Assembly (NCBI GenBank): GCA_045658305.1
Contig: JAZOUT010000004.1
Location: 1-33,488 of the forward strand
Source: Aphodosoma sp045658305
GTDB taxonomy: Bacteria > Bacteroidota > Bacteroidia > Bacteroidales > Paludibacteraceae
Length of the DNA stretch: 33,488 nucleotides
Direction of reading: 5' to 3'
Part shown: positions 1-7,431 of the stretch, in pieces
How positions within the stretch are numbered: position 1 is the first letter of the stretch
Layout of the letters: each line of letters starts with the position of its first letter
Notes under the pieces: generated by a model
Databases searched by the model: none
Told to the model about the DNA's origin: nothing
What the model saw: only the letters and a program-made list of their open reading frames with translations
Translations under genes and position numbers: made by a program

Positions 1-53
1 ATGCTCTTTCTTTATAAATAGATATTAAACCGAATACAAATTTAAGATATAAA

Positions 54-152
54 GCCCTCAAAGAGGGCGAACTATGCTTAACCGCATGCGACTGAGCGGA
101 GCGAAGGAACTTGCGGAAAGAAATACTATCTACCTCTCCGTCCCCAACGGGG
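54..152. repeat. Intergenic palindrome cluster
   Basis: This GC-richer stretch lies in AT-rich surroundings. A perfect hairpin GCCCTC-AAA-GAGGGC spans 54-68 and a second, CCCC-AAC-GGGG, spans 142-152. It is open in frame with the next gene, but the encoded peptide does not look like a signal peptide or a domain, so I read it as non-coding intergenic repeat sequence. Similar GC-rich palindromes occur at 10706-10720 and 13416-13448. Confidence 0.4.
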
Positions 153-199
153 GGCGAATAAAACAACCAAAAGTTTTTCAACTAAAACACCACCTAATC

Positions 200-1033
200 A
201 TGAAAAAAGCATCATCTTTATTACTATTACTATTTGTTCTAATAACAACAAATGCCCAATCCAAAATAAGCATCACAAACAAAATAGTAAACGAAAACGG
301 CGAAGCCATTGAATATGCAACTATAGGTATTCCCTCTAAAAAAATAGGCACATTAAGCGACACTAATGGTGTATTTACTCTAAATGTAGAGATTGAGATT
401 TCAGACACATTAGTTATCCGACATGTATCTTATCAAGAAAAACAAATTCCTATAACTGAATGTCTAAACACAACCAACAACATCGTCATGCAAACAAAAC
501 AACTTGACGAAATGGTTGTCTATAATGGCAAAAGAAAAAAAGCTCTACTTGCAAATAAAGGAATGAACATAGCAGGAGGAGAAACTATGCTAACCATTGC
601 ACATAAAGGCTTTGAAGTTGGCTCAATGGTAGAAACAAAAAGAATATTTAAACTACAAGAAATATCATTCAACGTACGTTCAAACAACATATTAGGCGCA
701 AAATTCAGCGTAAATATATACAGACAAAATGAAGCAACTGGCGAATTTACCAATACACTTTGCAAACCCATCTATTTCGACATCCCAGTAAATTCCGACA
801 AACAAGAAGTAAAAATTGAAGTAACCGAAAACGTCATTATTCAACCCGGAACGTATTTCGTATCAATAATGTTCGTAGACTACGACAATTCAAATATCGA
901 AAACGAACAACATAACTCTATCTATTTCCCATTATACCTTAAAAGTTCCTATACTCGCAAAGGTATAATGAACGAACTCGAATCCATACCTATAAATATG
1001 GGACTATCCCTCAAAGGTATCGAATATAGATAA
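200..1033 (+). CDS. Secreted protein with CarboxypepD_reg-like N-terminal domain
   Basis: The start was placed at ATG 200, because MKKASSLLLLLFVLITTNAQ is a clear signal peptide there; the frame is open back to 74 but that extension is implausible. The mature protein begins with an Ig-like module of the carboxypeptidase-regulatory type (VNENGEAIEYATIGI, then GTLSDTNGVFTL), as found in TonB-linked outer-membrane proteins and surface proteins of Bacteroidota. The remaining ~170 residues are rich in beta-strand-like sequence and I do not recognise them. There is no TonB plug or barrel, so this is a stand-alone periplasmic or surface protein of 277 residues. Its substrate is unknown. It probably forms its own transcription unit, since 71 bp separate it from the MATE gene. 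Confidence 0.75.
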   Translation: MKKASSLLLLLFVLITTNAQSKISITNKIVNENGEAIEYATIGIPSKKIGTLSDTNGVFTLNVEIEISDTLVIRHVSYQEKQIPITECLNTTNNIVMQTKQLDEMVVYNGKRKKALLANKGMNIAGGETMLTIAHKGFEVGSMVETKRIFKLQEISFNVRSNNILGAKFSVNIYRQNEATGEFTNTLCKPIYFDIPVNSDKQEVKIEVTENVIIQPGTYFVSIMFVDYDNSNIENEQHNSIYFPLYLKSSYTRKGIMNELESIPINMGLSLKGIEYR

Positions 1034-1059
1034 ATCCTTACAACAAAAAAAATACATTT

Positions 1060-1074
1060 TAACAAATTTTGTTA
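1060..1074. promoter_or_regulatory. 15-bp palindrome upstream of the MATE operon
   Basis: TAACAAA-T-TTTGTTA is a perfect inverted repeat 31 bp before the MATE start. It abuts TATCTTGT (1073-1080), a near match to the Bacteroidota -7 box. It could be an operator for the wHTH regulator encoded by the second gene of the operon. No binding evidence is visible from sequence alone. Confidence 0.35.
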
Positions 1075-1104
1075 TCTTGTCCTCCTGTCTAAAAATTAAA
1101 AAAA

Positions 1105-2463
1105 ATGAAATTAGGAGAGAGCCCAATATCAAAACTACTTTGGTACTACTCGCTACCATCGCTTATAGGCACATTGGCTGGTGTGCTCTATAACATCATC
1201 GACCGAATCTACATCGGACAAGGTGTTGGTGCATTAGCCATATCTGGCTTGGCTCTCACGTTCCCAATAATGAACCTTCTCGGAGCATTTGGTATGCTTG
1301 TCGGACACGGTGCCGCTGCACGAGTTTCGCTACTATTAGGCAATGGCAAAAAAGAAGAAGCTAATGCCATATTACCTAATACATTTGCTTTATCATTATT
1401 TTTCTATTTGATTGTCAGTTCCTTGACATTCATTTTTCTCGAACCTATACTCTATGCATTCGGAGCTTCAGAACAAACTCTACCTTACGCCAGCGAATAT
1501 CTAAAAATAATAATCCCTGGCCACATTTTCACCTCACTCAGCTACGCCTACACCAATATTATGCGTGCATCAGGCCATCCTATGATAGCTATGAACACAC
1601 TCATACTCGGTGCTCTACTCAATATTCTACTTGACCCAATATTCATCTTTTGGTTCAACCTTGGCATCAAAGGCGCAGCATATGCAACCGTTTTATCTAT
1701 GCTAATCTCGTGCCTCTGGATTATTCACTACTTTTTCCGTAAAGACAACACCCTAAGTTTCAGAAAGCTAACATTTAACATCTCCCAATTTTCTCGTCAA
1801 AGACTCAAAGATCTTCGATTCTCAATTCTCAATTCTCAATTCTCAATTCTCAGTATCGGACTCTCGTCATTCCTACTCCACACAGCCACCTCATTAGTCA
1901 ACGTACTAATGAATCACACGCTTCAAAACCATGGTGGCGACCTCGCTATTGGTGCATTTGGCATCATCACCTCTTTCACATCGCTCATCGTAATGTCTAT
2001 AGTAGGTATGGCACAAGGCATGCAACCAATTATTGGATACAACTATGGCGCAGGTCTTTATGACAGAGTGAAGACTACTCTGAAATATTGTATCTCTATT
2101 GCTACTATCATTACCACACTCGGTTGCATCATAGCATTAATATTCCCTCACTACATCGCTCGTCTATTCACTATCGACACCAACCTTGTCAACATCACCG
2201 CAAGCGGATTGTCGATATATGCATCTACATTCTTTGTCGTTGGTTTTCATATCATTGTGACCAACTATTTCCAAAGCATCGGGCGTGCTGGAGTATCTAT
2301 TTTCTTGTCACTATCACGCCAAATCTTACTACTCATACCATTCATTTTGCTATTCCCTCCTATATGGGGACTCACAGGCGCCTGGATGGCACAACCCGTA
2401 TCTAACATAATATCGGCAGCAATAGCTATTGTAATACTATCTTTACATCTGAAAAAACTATGA
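1105..2463 (+). CDS. MATE family efflux transporter
   Basis: Integral membrane multidrug/toxin exporter of the MATE superfamily (cation-coupled, inner membrane), 452 residues, the usual length. It has about 12 hydrophobic segments in two halves, with family-typical stretches such as YNIIDRIYIGQGVGALAISG near the N-terminus, RASGHPMIAMNTLILGALLN in mid-protein and MAQGMQPIIGYNYGA in the second half. Its last bases overlap the next gene by 4 nt (ATGA), so export and regulation are probably coupled. An unusual feature is five perfect tandem copies of ATTCTCA (1818-1852) within the coding frame. They encode RFSILNSQFSILS in the region between the two transporter halves, and loss or gain of one copy would shift the frame. 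The transported substrate cannot be predicted. Confidence 0.9.
   Translation: MKLGESPISKLLWYYSLPSLIGTLAGVLYNIIDRIYIGQGVGALAISGLALTFPIMNLLGAFGMLVGHGAAARVSLLLGNGKKEEANAILPNTFALSLFFYLIVSSLTFIFLEPILYAFGASEQTLPYASEYLKIIIPGHIFTSLSYAYTNIMRASGHPMIAMNTLILGALLNILLDPIFIFWFNLGIKGAAYATVLSMLISCLWIIHYFFRKDNTLSFRKLTFNISQFSRQRLKDLRFSILNSQFSILSIGLSSFLLHTATSLVNVLMNHTLQNHGGDLAIGAFGIITSFTSLIVMSIVGMAQGMQPIIGYNYGAGLYDRVKTTLKYCISIATIITTLGCIIALIFPHYIARLFTIDTNLVNITASGLSIYASTFFVVGFHIIVTNYFQSIGRAGVSIFLSLSRQILLLIPFILLFPPIWGLTGAWMAQPVSNIISAAIAIVILSLHLKKL
1818..1852 (+). repeat. In-frame heptamer array (ATTCTCA)5 inside the MATE gene
   Basis: Five perfect copies of a 7-bp word occur in the coding sequence. Because 7 is not a multiple of 3, each unit is read in a different frame, giving a repeating FSILNSQ pattern. 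It belongs to the same family of period-7 arrays found upstream of several start codons in this window. Confidence 0.9.
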
Positions 2464-3056
2464 CATACAGCATCTTAAATACTTTAATCGACACCACATC
2501 GCACAAAATAACACAAGATGGCAAACCTGTAAAATTAACTCATATCGAATTCGAACTATTGCTTTATCTTGCCCAACACGCCGACAAACTATGCACGCGA
2601 GAAGATATTTTAGATAATGTATGGGGTCAGCGATTTCAGTACGATACAGGCACTGTGGATGTGCATCTACACTCTTTGCGCCGTAAATTAGGTTTCGAAC
2701 GCAAATATCCAATAGAATCTATCCGCAATATTGGCGTCATACTACACACAACGCCTAAAAAACAATCATATAGCCTAAATATTCAAGATTTTACCATTCA
2801 ATGGATTAAGGCTCACGAAGCAGATTTCGACGCAAAACAACTTATTCCCCATCTGCATCTCGACCCATTTGTCAGCGAAATCACCCTATCGCCTAAAGAC
2901 TTACATCAAATGCTCGACGGCATACTCAATGTGCTTCTGCCAACCTCACAACCGGGCATTATCTGCATAAAATCACATCTGAGTTGCACACATTTCTCAC
3001 TCATATTGGATATAAACGGCACTATCAACGAACTGAAAATACCAATTGACGAATAA
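2460..3056 (+). CDS. Receiver-less OmpR/PhoB-type winged-helix regulator
   Basis: Residues 1-95 form a Trans_reg_C winged-helix DNA-binding domain: the VKLTHIEFELLLYLAQHADK element, the CTREDILDNVWGQ turn, and the recognition helix region TGTVDVHLHSLRRKLG. A typical response regulator has a receiver domain in front of this; here the protein starts directly at the DNA-binding domain. Residues ~130-198 (LHQMLDGILNVLLPTSQPG, then FSLILDINGTIN) resemble a degenerate HATPase N-box/D-box region of a histidine kinase without catalytic glycines; this is my inference. The gene overlaps the MATE gene by 4 nt and is probably co-transcribed. Likely targets are its own operon or the downstream barrel gene, whose promoter carries TTTAAG repeats 11 bp apart. 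Confidence 0.7.
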   Translation: MTYSILNTLIDTTSHKITQDGKPVKLTHIEFELLLYLAQHADKLCTREDILDNVWGQRFQYDTGTVDVHLHSLRRKLGFERKYPIESIRNIGVILHTTPKKQSYSLNIQDFTIQWIKAHEADFDAKQLIPHLHLDPFVSEITLSPKDLHQMLDGILNVLLPTSQPGIICIKSHLSCTHFSLILDINGTINELKIPIDE

Positions 3057-3058
3057 TA

Positions 3059-3104
3059 TTTAAGTTAGATTTAAGCAAACTTAAATCAAAAAGCAATATC
3101 TTTG
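3059..3104 (+). promoter_or_regulatory. Promoter with TTTAAG direct and inverted repeats
   Basis: TATCTTTG at 3097-3104 is a perfect Bacteroidota -7 box 26 bp before the barrel gene start. The -33 position lacks TTG. TTTAAG occurs at 3059-3064 and 3070-3075, an 11-bp repeat as in OmpR/PhoB-family binding sites. GATTTAAG (3068-3075) also forms a perfect inverted repeat with CTTAAATC (3080-3087). This arrangement suggests an activator-dependent promoter. Confidence 0.5.
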
Positions 3105-3129
3105 TCGCAAAATTACAAAAACAAACAAT

Positions 3130-3765
3130 ATGCGACAAAGATTATTTTTTTTATTACTCATTTTTAGTGCAACTCTGTTTGCAAAAAACGACTCAACCTC
3201 TATATTTCAAGGCTATAGTGGAGGTATGATGGTGCACGCTGGTGGCCTATTTGGCGAAAACCCTAATGCTACCCTCCCTTCTAGCGAATCTATCTCATCT
3301 CAAGGTCTCACCTATGGCATTGGTGGTTCTCTCCGCATCAACCTTAAAAAACATTTACGTGTAGGTTGCGAAGGTTTTGTTTCTACAATGAACAGCAACT
3401 TCACCAATAAGCACAACACCTTGCAACCAGGCAGTTATATCCGCACAGGATGGGGAGGCCTATTGGCCGACGCGTGTTGGCGTGGCAATAAAGTATGGCC
3501 CTACGTTGGAGGCTCTATTGGTGGTGGAGCTATGCATTCGCTTATGGTAGTCGATGGCAATCAAGACGATTGGACTCCCGAAAGTTACACCATCTTAAAT
3601 AAACAAAGTTTCTTCTACGTCGGTCCTTATGCTGGTATTGATGTGTGTTTAACCAAACGTATCCACTTCACTTTCCGTCTCGATTGGATGATGGCCCTTG
3701 CTCAAAAATCAATACTCTTACCTACTGGTCCTCGTTTATACGTTGGCTTTATGTTCTGTCATTAA
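3130..3765 (+). CDS. Small outer-membrane beta-barrel protein
   Basis: The protein has 211 residues. A signal peptide (MRQRLFFLLLIFSATLFA) is followed by alternating amphipathic strands with Gly/aromatic pairs, such as WGGLLADACWRG, WPYVGGSIGGG, YVGPYAGIDVCLTKRIHFTFR and a final RLYVGFMFCH. This pattern fits an 8- to 10-strand porin-like barrel of the OMP_b-brl families common in Bacteroidota. No enzymatic motif is visible. The gene follows the wHTH regulator by 73 bp, with its own -7 box in between, so it may be the target of that regulator. Its function in the envelope is unknown. Confidence 0.7.
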   Translation: MRQRLFFLLLIFSATLFAKNDSTSIFQGYSGGMMVHAGGLFGENPNATLPSSESISSQGLTYGIGGSLRINLKKHLRVGCEGFVSTMNSNFTNKHNTLQPGSYIRTGWGGLLADACWRGNKVWPYVGGSIGGGAMHSLMVVDGNQDDWTPESYTILNKQSFFYVGPYAGIDVCLTKRIHFTFRLDWMMALAQKSILLPTGPRLYVGFMFCH

Positions 3766-3776
3766 TTACATATACT

Positions 3777-4082
3777 ATGAATTTTTCAGGAATAATACTC
3801 GGTTTAGTCTCTTTCATCTGCATCGGACTATTCCACCCCTTAGTCATCAAAGGCGAATACTATTTTGGCACTCGCTGCTGGTGGGCCTTTGCATCATCTG
3901 GAGTTATAACACTAATTGCCTCTCTTCTCGTCGAAAACATCTATCTCTCTGTGATTTTCGGAGTAATATCTTTCTCTTGTTTTTGGTCGATTCTCGAACT
4001 ATTCGAACAAGAAAAACGAGTTAAACGAGGTTGGTTTCCAAAAAATCCTAAAAGAAATTACGACTCTACACCCGAAAAATAA
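3777..4082 (+). CDS. DUF4491 family membrane protein
   Basis: The protein has 101 residues. I chose ATG 3777 because MNFSGIILGLVSFICIGLFH matches the usual N-terminus of this family; the frame is open upstream but overlaps the barrel gene. Three hydrophobic segments are followed by a basic cytosolic tail. Recognisable family elements are FHPLVIKGEYYFGTRCWW, FWSILELFEQEKRVKRGWFP and NPKR. The family is widespread in gut Bacteroidales and some Firmicutes, and its function is unknown. The gene starts 11 bp after the barrel gene and probably shares its transcript. Confidence 0.8.
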   Translation: MNFSGIILGLVSFICIGLFHPLVIKGEYYFGTRCWWAFASSGVITLIASLLVENIYLSVIFGVISFSCFWSILELFEQEKRVKRGWFPKNPKRNYDSTPEK

Positions 4083-4123
4083 TAAATAATAGTATAGATT
4101 AGGATAAAAAATATGCAAAATAA

Positions 4124-4155
4124 TTTGCTACATTATAAAAAAAATGCTATCTTTG
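4124..4155 (+). promoter_or_regulatory. Promoter of the CLC gene
   Basis: TTTG at 4124-4127, a 20-bp gap, then TATCTTTG at 4148-4155 is a textbook Bacteroidota housekeeping promoter, ending 26 bp before the start codon. Confidence 0.75.
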
Positions 4156-4181
4156 CGTGTTGATTACATTATCTATAAAAA

Positions 4182-5969
4182 ATGACTATTCCTAATCTCG
4201 ATAATATATATCAAAAAATATTAGAACTACGCGAGAAGCATATCAAAGACAAGCGATTTGTACTTGTACTCGCTTTCATCACAGGTCTTGGATGTGCTCT
4301 TGCAGCATTCCTTCTCAAAAGTTCTATCCACTTTGTGCAAGATATCGTCAAATCGTTGATGGCCAACGACTCGTTGAACTATTGGTATCTTGCTTTCCCT
4401 GCCGTAGGTATCATCATTGCGTCGCTTTTCGTTAAATATATAGTAAAAGACGACATCTCGCACGGTGTAACCAAAATTCTCTACGCCATTTCACAACACA
4501 AAGCTATCATCAAACTCCACAACTGCTGGTCATCAATAGTTGCATCAAGTATCACTATCGGTTTTGGTGGTTCGGTCGGAGCCGAAGCACCTATTGTGCT
4601 CACTGGTTCTGCTATCGGTTCCAACCTCGGTCAGTTTTTCAAAATGGACCAACGCACCCTCATGCTCCTCGTGGGTTGTGGTGCTGCAGGTGCCGTAGGT
4701 GGCATCTTCAAAGCCCCTATCGCTGGCGTTGCGTTCGTTATGGAGGTGTTGTTGATGGACCTCACCATGACCTCTATCGTGCCTCTGCTCATTGCTTCGG
4801 TCACAGCTACGGCATTCTCTTATCTCTTTATGGGCAACGAGGTTATGTTCCATTTCGACAACTACGCACCATTCACCCTCGACCGCGTGCCTTATCTCAT
4901 TTTGCTCGGCGTGGTGTGTGGACTTATCTCGCTCTACTTCACTCGTGGTATGAATTGGCTCGAAGGCATCTTCCGTCGTCTCAAAGTGCCATACAAAAAA
5001 ATCTTGGTTGGTGGCTTGATGCTTGGTGTTCTCATCTTCCTCTTCCCTCCTCTCTATGGCGAAGGCTACGACACCATCAACGCCCTTCTCACAGGCGAAT
5101 GTTACAACCTCTTCAACCAATCGTTCCTCTACAACTATCGCCTCGATGCTTGGGCTATAGTGCTCTATCTATCGCTAATTGTTTTCTTCAAAATATTCGC
5201 TTCGGCTGCCACTAATGGTGCTGGCGGTACAGGTGGTATCTTCGCTCCATCGCTCTTTGTTGGCTGTATCACAGGCTTCGTTGTTGCCGAAGGTTTAAAT
5301 ATCGTAGGTCTTCCGGTGCCTCACCAAAACTTTGCCTTTGCCGGTATGGCTGGTCTTATGTCGGGCGTAATGCACGCACCGCTCACAGGCACATTCCTCA
5401 TAGCCGAACTCACAGGTGGTTACGACCTATTCATGACTCTCATGATTACTTCCGTCATCGCCTACCTCACCATCATCGTGTTCGAGCGCCACTCGCTCTA
5501 TGCTATGCGTCTTGCGCAAAAAGGCGAATTGCTCACTCACCACAAAGACCGCGCAGTGCTCACCCTCATGAAGATGGACAACATAATCGAAACCGACCTC
5601 TCTATCGTTACTCCCGAAACAACACTCGGACAATTGGTGAAAGTTATCTCTAAGTCAAATCGCAACCTATTCCCTGTTGTAAATCCTAAAACACAACGTT
5701 TCGTGGGCGTGGTTTCGCTCGACGAGGTGCGCAACATCATGTTCCGTCCCGAACTCTACGACCGCTACACAGTGCAAGAACTCATGAATATGCCACCTGC
5801 ACGCATCGTGGTCAACATGCCGATGGACAAAGTGATGGACACATTCGAAAACACAGGCGCATGGAATCTCCCCGTAGTCGACGAAGAAAACAAATACATT
5901 GGTTTCGTATCTAAATCAAAGATATTCAACACATACCGCAAAGTGCTCGTTCACTTCTCGGAAGAGTAA
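4182..5969 (+). CDS. CLC-family chloride channel/antiporter with C-terminal CBS pair
   Basis: Inner-membrane anion channel or H+/anion exchanger, 595 residues. Residues ~25-450 form the CLC membrane domain and ~460-590 hold two CBS domains, which usually bind adenine nucleotides. The selectivity-filter motif GSVGAEAP (130-137) retains the gating glutamate (E135). GAGGTGGIFAPSLFVG matches the GxFxP motif. At the position of the internal proton glutamate of E. coli ClcA, the motif FVMEVLL keeps only the first of the two glutamates, so strict 2:1 Cl-/H+ exchange is uncertain. A strong promoter lies just upstream and the gene appears monocistronic. Confidence 0.9.
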   Translation: MTIPNLDNIYQKILELREKHIKDKRFVLVLAFITGLGCALAAFLLKSSIHFVQDIVKSLMANDSLNYWYLAFPAVGIIIASLFVKYIVKDDISHGVTKILYAISQHKAIIKLHNCWSSIVASSITIGFGGSVGAEAPIVLTGSAIGSNLGQFFKMDQRTLMLLVGCGAAGAVGGIFKAPIAGVAFVMEVLLMDLTMTSIVPLLIASVTATAFSYLFMGNEVMFHFDNYAPFTLDRVPYLILLGVVCGLISLYFTRGMNWLEGIFRRLKVPYKKILVGGLMLGVLIFLFPPLYGEGYDTINALLTGECYNLFNQSFLYNYRLDAWAIVLYLSLIVFFKIFASAATNGAGGTGGIFAPSLFVGCITGFVVAEGLNIVGLPVPHQNFAFAGMAGLMSGVMHAPLTGTFLIAELTGGYDLFMTLMITSVIAYLTIIVFERHSLYAMRLAQKGELLTHHKDRAVLTLMKMDNIIETDLSIVTPETTLGQLVKVISKSNRNLFPVVNPKTQRFVGVVSLDEVRNIMFRPELYDRYTVQELMNMPPARIVVNMPMDKVMDTFENTGAWNLPVVDEENKYIGFVSKSKIFNTYRKVLVHFSEE

Positions 5970-5971
5970 AA

Positions 5972-6096
5972 CAATGTATAATGCACAATGTATAATGCAC
6001 AATGCATAATGCACAATTCATGCTACTAAAACTCTAATAAATACTAACGAGGCGAAAGCCGAGTACCATCATCTTGCTACTCGCTACTCGCTACTA
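5972..6096 (+). repeat. Heptamer arrays before the 6110 gene
   Basis: Seven consecutive 7-bp units of the form [CT]AATxxA span 5972-6020 (CAATGTA, TAATGCA, CAATGTA, TAATGCA, CAATGCA, TAATGCA, CAATTCA). A second run based on GCTACTC follows at 6076-6096. They fill the leader between the CLC stop codon and the next ATG. No -33/-7 promoter is evident here. Confidence 0.8.
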
Positions 6097-6109
6097 AAAA
6101 TCTAAGAAT

Positions 6110-6394
6110 ATGGCAAATCGTAGAACTCTCAAAAAACAAATCCGTGCTATTCTCGGACAATTGATGGACGAATGTATCATCTGTAACCTCGTGCTTCCTA
6201 AATTCGACAACACTACTCTCGACACATTTGCTGCACGCATCATCGAAATCAACGACGAATTCATCGCACGTGCCAACCACCCAGAAGGTACTAAAGACCC
6301 TAAACGCACAAAACAATACTACTCTGCTCTTGTTCAAGACTTCAACAAAGCTACTCTCGAGCTTATCCAAGACATGAACAAAATCAGCGAGTAA
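6110..6394 (+). CDS. Conserved small protein of unknown function
   Basis: The protein has 94 residues, is mostly helical in character, with a basic N-terminus (MANRRTLKKQIRAILGQLMDE), two cysteines in ECIICN and a charged C-terminal helix (SALVQDFNKATLELIQDMNK). There is no signal peptide or membrane segment, so it is cytosolic. I do not recognise a named family. Its stop codon overlaps the start of the YbaK-like gene (TAATG), so the two are translationally coupled. Codon use matches the highly expressed neighbours (CTC, GAC, AAC), which supports it being a real gene. Confidence 0.65.
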   Translation: MANRRTLKKQIRAILGQLMDECIICNLVLPKFDNTTLDTFAARIIEINDEFIARANHPEGTKDPKRTKQYYSALVQDFNKATLELIQDMNKISE

Positions 6395-6870
6395 TGGCAA
6401 AAATCAGCAAAACCAACGCTGCACGCCTACTCGATCAACGCAAAATCAACTACCAACTCATCCCTTACGAAGTGGATGAGCAGCATCTTGATGCCGGACA
6501 CGTAGCCGAGAGCCTTGGCGAAAACATCGAACAGGTGTTCAAAACCCTCGTGCTCAAAGGCGACAAATCGGGCTACTTCGTCTGTGTCATTCCGGGCAAC
6601 TGCGAGGTTGATTTGAAGAAAGCAGCTAAAGTGAGTGGCAATAAGAATTGCGACCTCATACCAATGAAAGAGCTCCTACCCACTACGGGCTACATCCGTG
6701 GAGGTTGTTCCCCTATTGGTATGAAAAAGCCATTCCCAACCTATATCCACACCACAGCCGCCGATTTCGACCACATATATATTAGCGCAGGCGTGCGTGG
6801 CTTACAAATCCAAATCGCCCCAAACGATCTAATCACAATCAGCAACGCCACCCTTTGCGACCTTATATAA
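6394..6870 (+). CDS. ybaK: YbaK/EbsC-type Cys-tRNA(Pro) deacylase
   Basis: Cytosolic trans-editing factor of the INS/YbaK superfamily, which hydrolyses Cys-tRNA(Pro) formed by mischarging by prolyl-tRNA synthetase. Its 158 residues are the usual length. Family signatures are TNAARLLDQRKINYQLIPYE at the N-terminus, a catalytic-core lysine in VFKTLVLKG, LKKAAKVSGNK, and the GYIRGGCSPIGMKKPFPTYI loop that distinguishes YbaK from ProX. It overlaps the upstream 94-residue gene by 1 nt. The TAA stop codon is itself the beginning of a heptamer array. Confidence 0.9.
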   Translation: MAKISKTNAARLLDQRKINYQLIPYEVDEQHLDAGHVAESLGENIEQVFKTLVLKGDKSGYFVCVIPGNCEVDLKKAAKVSGNKNCDLIPMKELLPTTGYIRGGCSPIGMKKPFPTYIHTTAADFDHIYISAGVRGLQIQIAPNDLITISNATLCDLI

Positions 6871-6916
6871 TGCAAAATGCACAATGCACAATTCATAATG
6901 CATAATGCATAATTAA
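6868..6916 (+). repeat. Heptamer array after ybaK
   Basis: Seven 7-bp units run from the stop codon onward: TAATGCA, AAATGCA, CAATGCA, CAATTCA, TAATGCA, TAATGCA, TAATTAA. The stop codon of ybaK lies within the first unit. Confidence 0.8.
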
Positions 6917-7013
6917 CCTTTCGGCATAAATATTAAATAAAAAATACAAACAAAATAAATAACTATAAATAACTATAAATAATTATGAACCGAAGGTCAC
7001 GACCAACGGAAGT

Positions 7014-7041
7014 AATTGTGAATTATGAATTGTGAATTAAC
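7014..7041 (+). repeat. Heptamer array containing the start codon of the CWC gene
   Basis: Units AATTGTG, AATTATG, AATTGTG and AATTAAC run without a gap. The ATG at 7025 is made by the second unit, so the first residues of the protein (MNCELT) are repeat-encoded. A separate 10-bp repeat (AACTATAAAT) precedes it at 6961-6980. Confidence 0.7.
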
Positions 7042-7228
7042 TAAAACTTGTCCACGTTGTGGCGCAAAATTCATCTGCCGTCACAACGACGATATCACCA
7101 AATGCCAATGCGCCTCGGTGCAACTAACCCCCGAAGCACGTCAACATATCGCAGAGAATTACACCGATTGCCTTTGTGTGAACTGTCTTCGCGAGATATT
7201 AAACGATAAACTTTGGCAAAGTTTTTGA
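7025..7228 (+). CDS. Cysteine-rich CWC-type small protein
   Basis: The protein has 67 residues and a zinc-ribbon-like cysteine pattern: CPRCGAKFIC, then CQC, then CLCVNC. This matches the Cys_rich_CWC family, presumably metal binding; its biochemical role is not known. There is no signal peptide. The start codon lies in a heptamer array and no other ATG precedes the first CxxC, so 7025 is the likely start. It appears to stand alone, with an inverted-repeat element directly downstream. Confidence 0.7.
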   Translation: MNCELTKTCPRCGAKFICRHNDDITKCQCASVQLTPEARQHIAENYTDCLCVNCLREILNDKLWQSF

Positions 7229-7234
7229 TTTCTT

Positions 7235-7385
7235 GTAAACGTGAATTATTTATTTTAACGCAAATTATCATAAATTAATCGTAAATTCTATATCATAAAA
7301 AATTAATGAGTAATTAATGGTAACCAGCGGTCTTTGAGCCTTCGGCGATAAAATTTGCGTTCAAAAAAAAGAAGATTTACGTTCA
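7235..7385. repeat. Intergenic element with nested inverted repeats
   Basis: AACGCAAATT (7257-7266) is repeated in perfect inverse orientation as AATTTGCGTT (7352-7361). Outside it, AACGTGAAT (7238-7246) pairs with ATTTACGTT (7375-7383) with one mismatch. The ends therefore form a two-part imperfect terminal inverted repeat around an ~85-bp core without coding potential. The layout is that of a small non-autonomous palindromic element. No second copy is present in the window. Confidence 0.45.
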
Positions 7386-7431
7386 AAAATTATGTTATTC
7401 TGTTATTTTGTCTTCTAAAAAAATCTAATAT

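Noticed and set aside
74..199. Upstream in-frame extension of the first gene
   Set aside because: The signal peptide begins at ATG 200 and the extension overlaps GC-rich palindromes, so it is unlikely to be translated.
4545..5120. Long minus-strand open frame inside the CLC gene (191 codons)
   Set aside because: His/Glu-rich composition typical of an antisense shadow of a codon-biased gene; no start context or domain.
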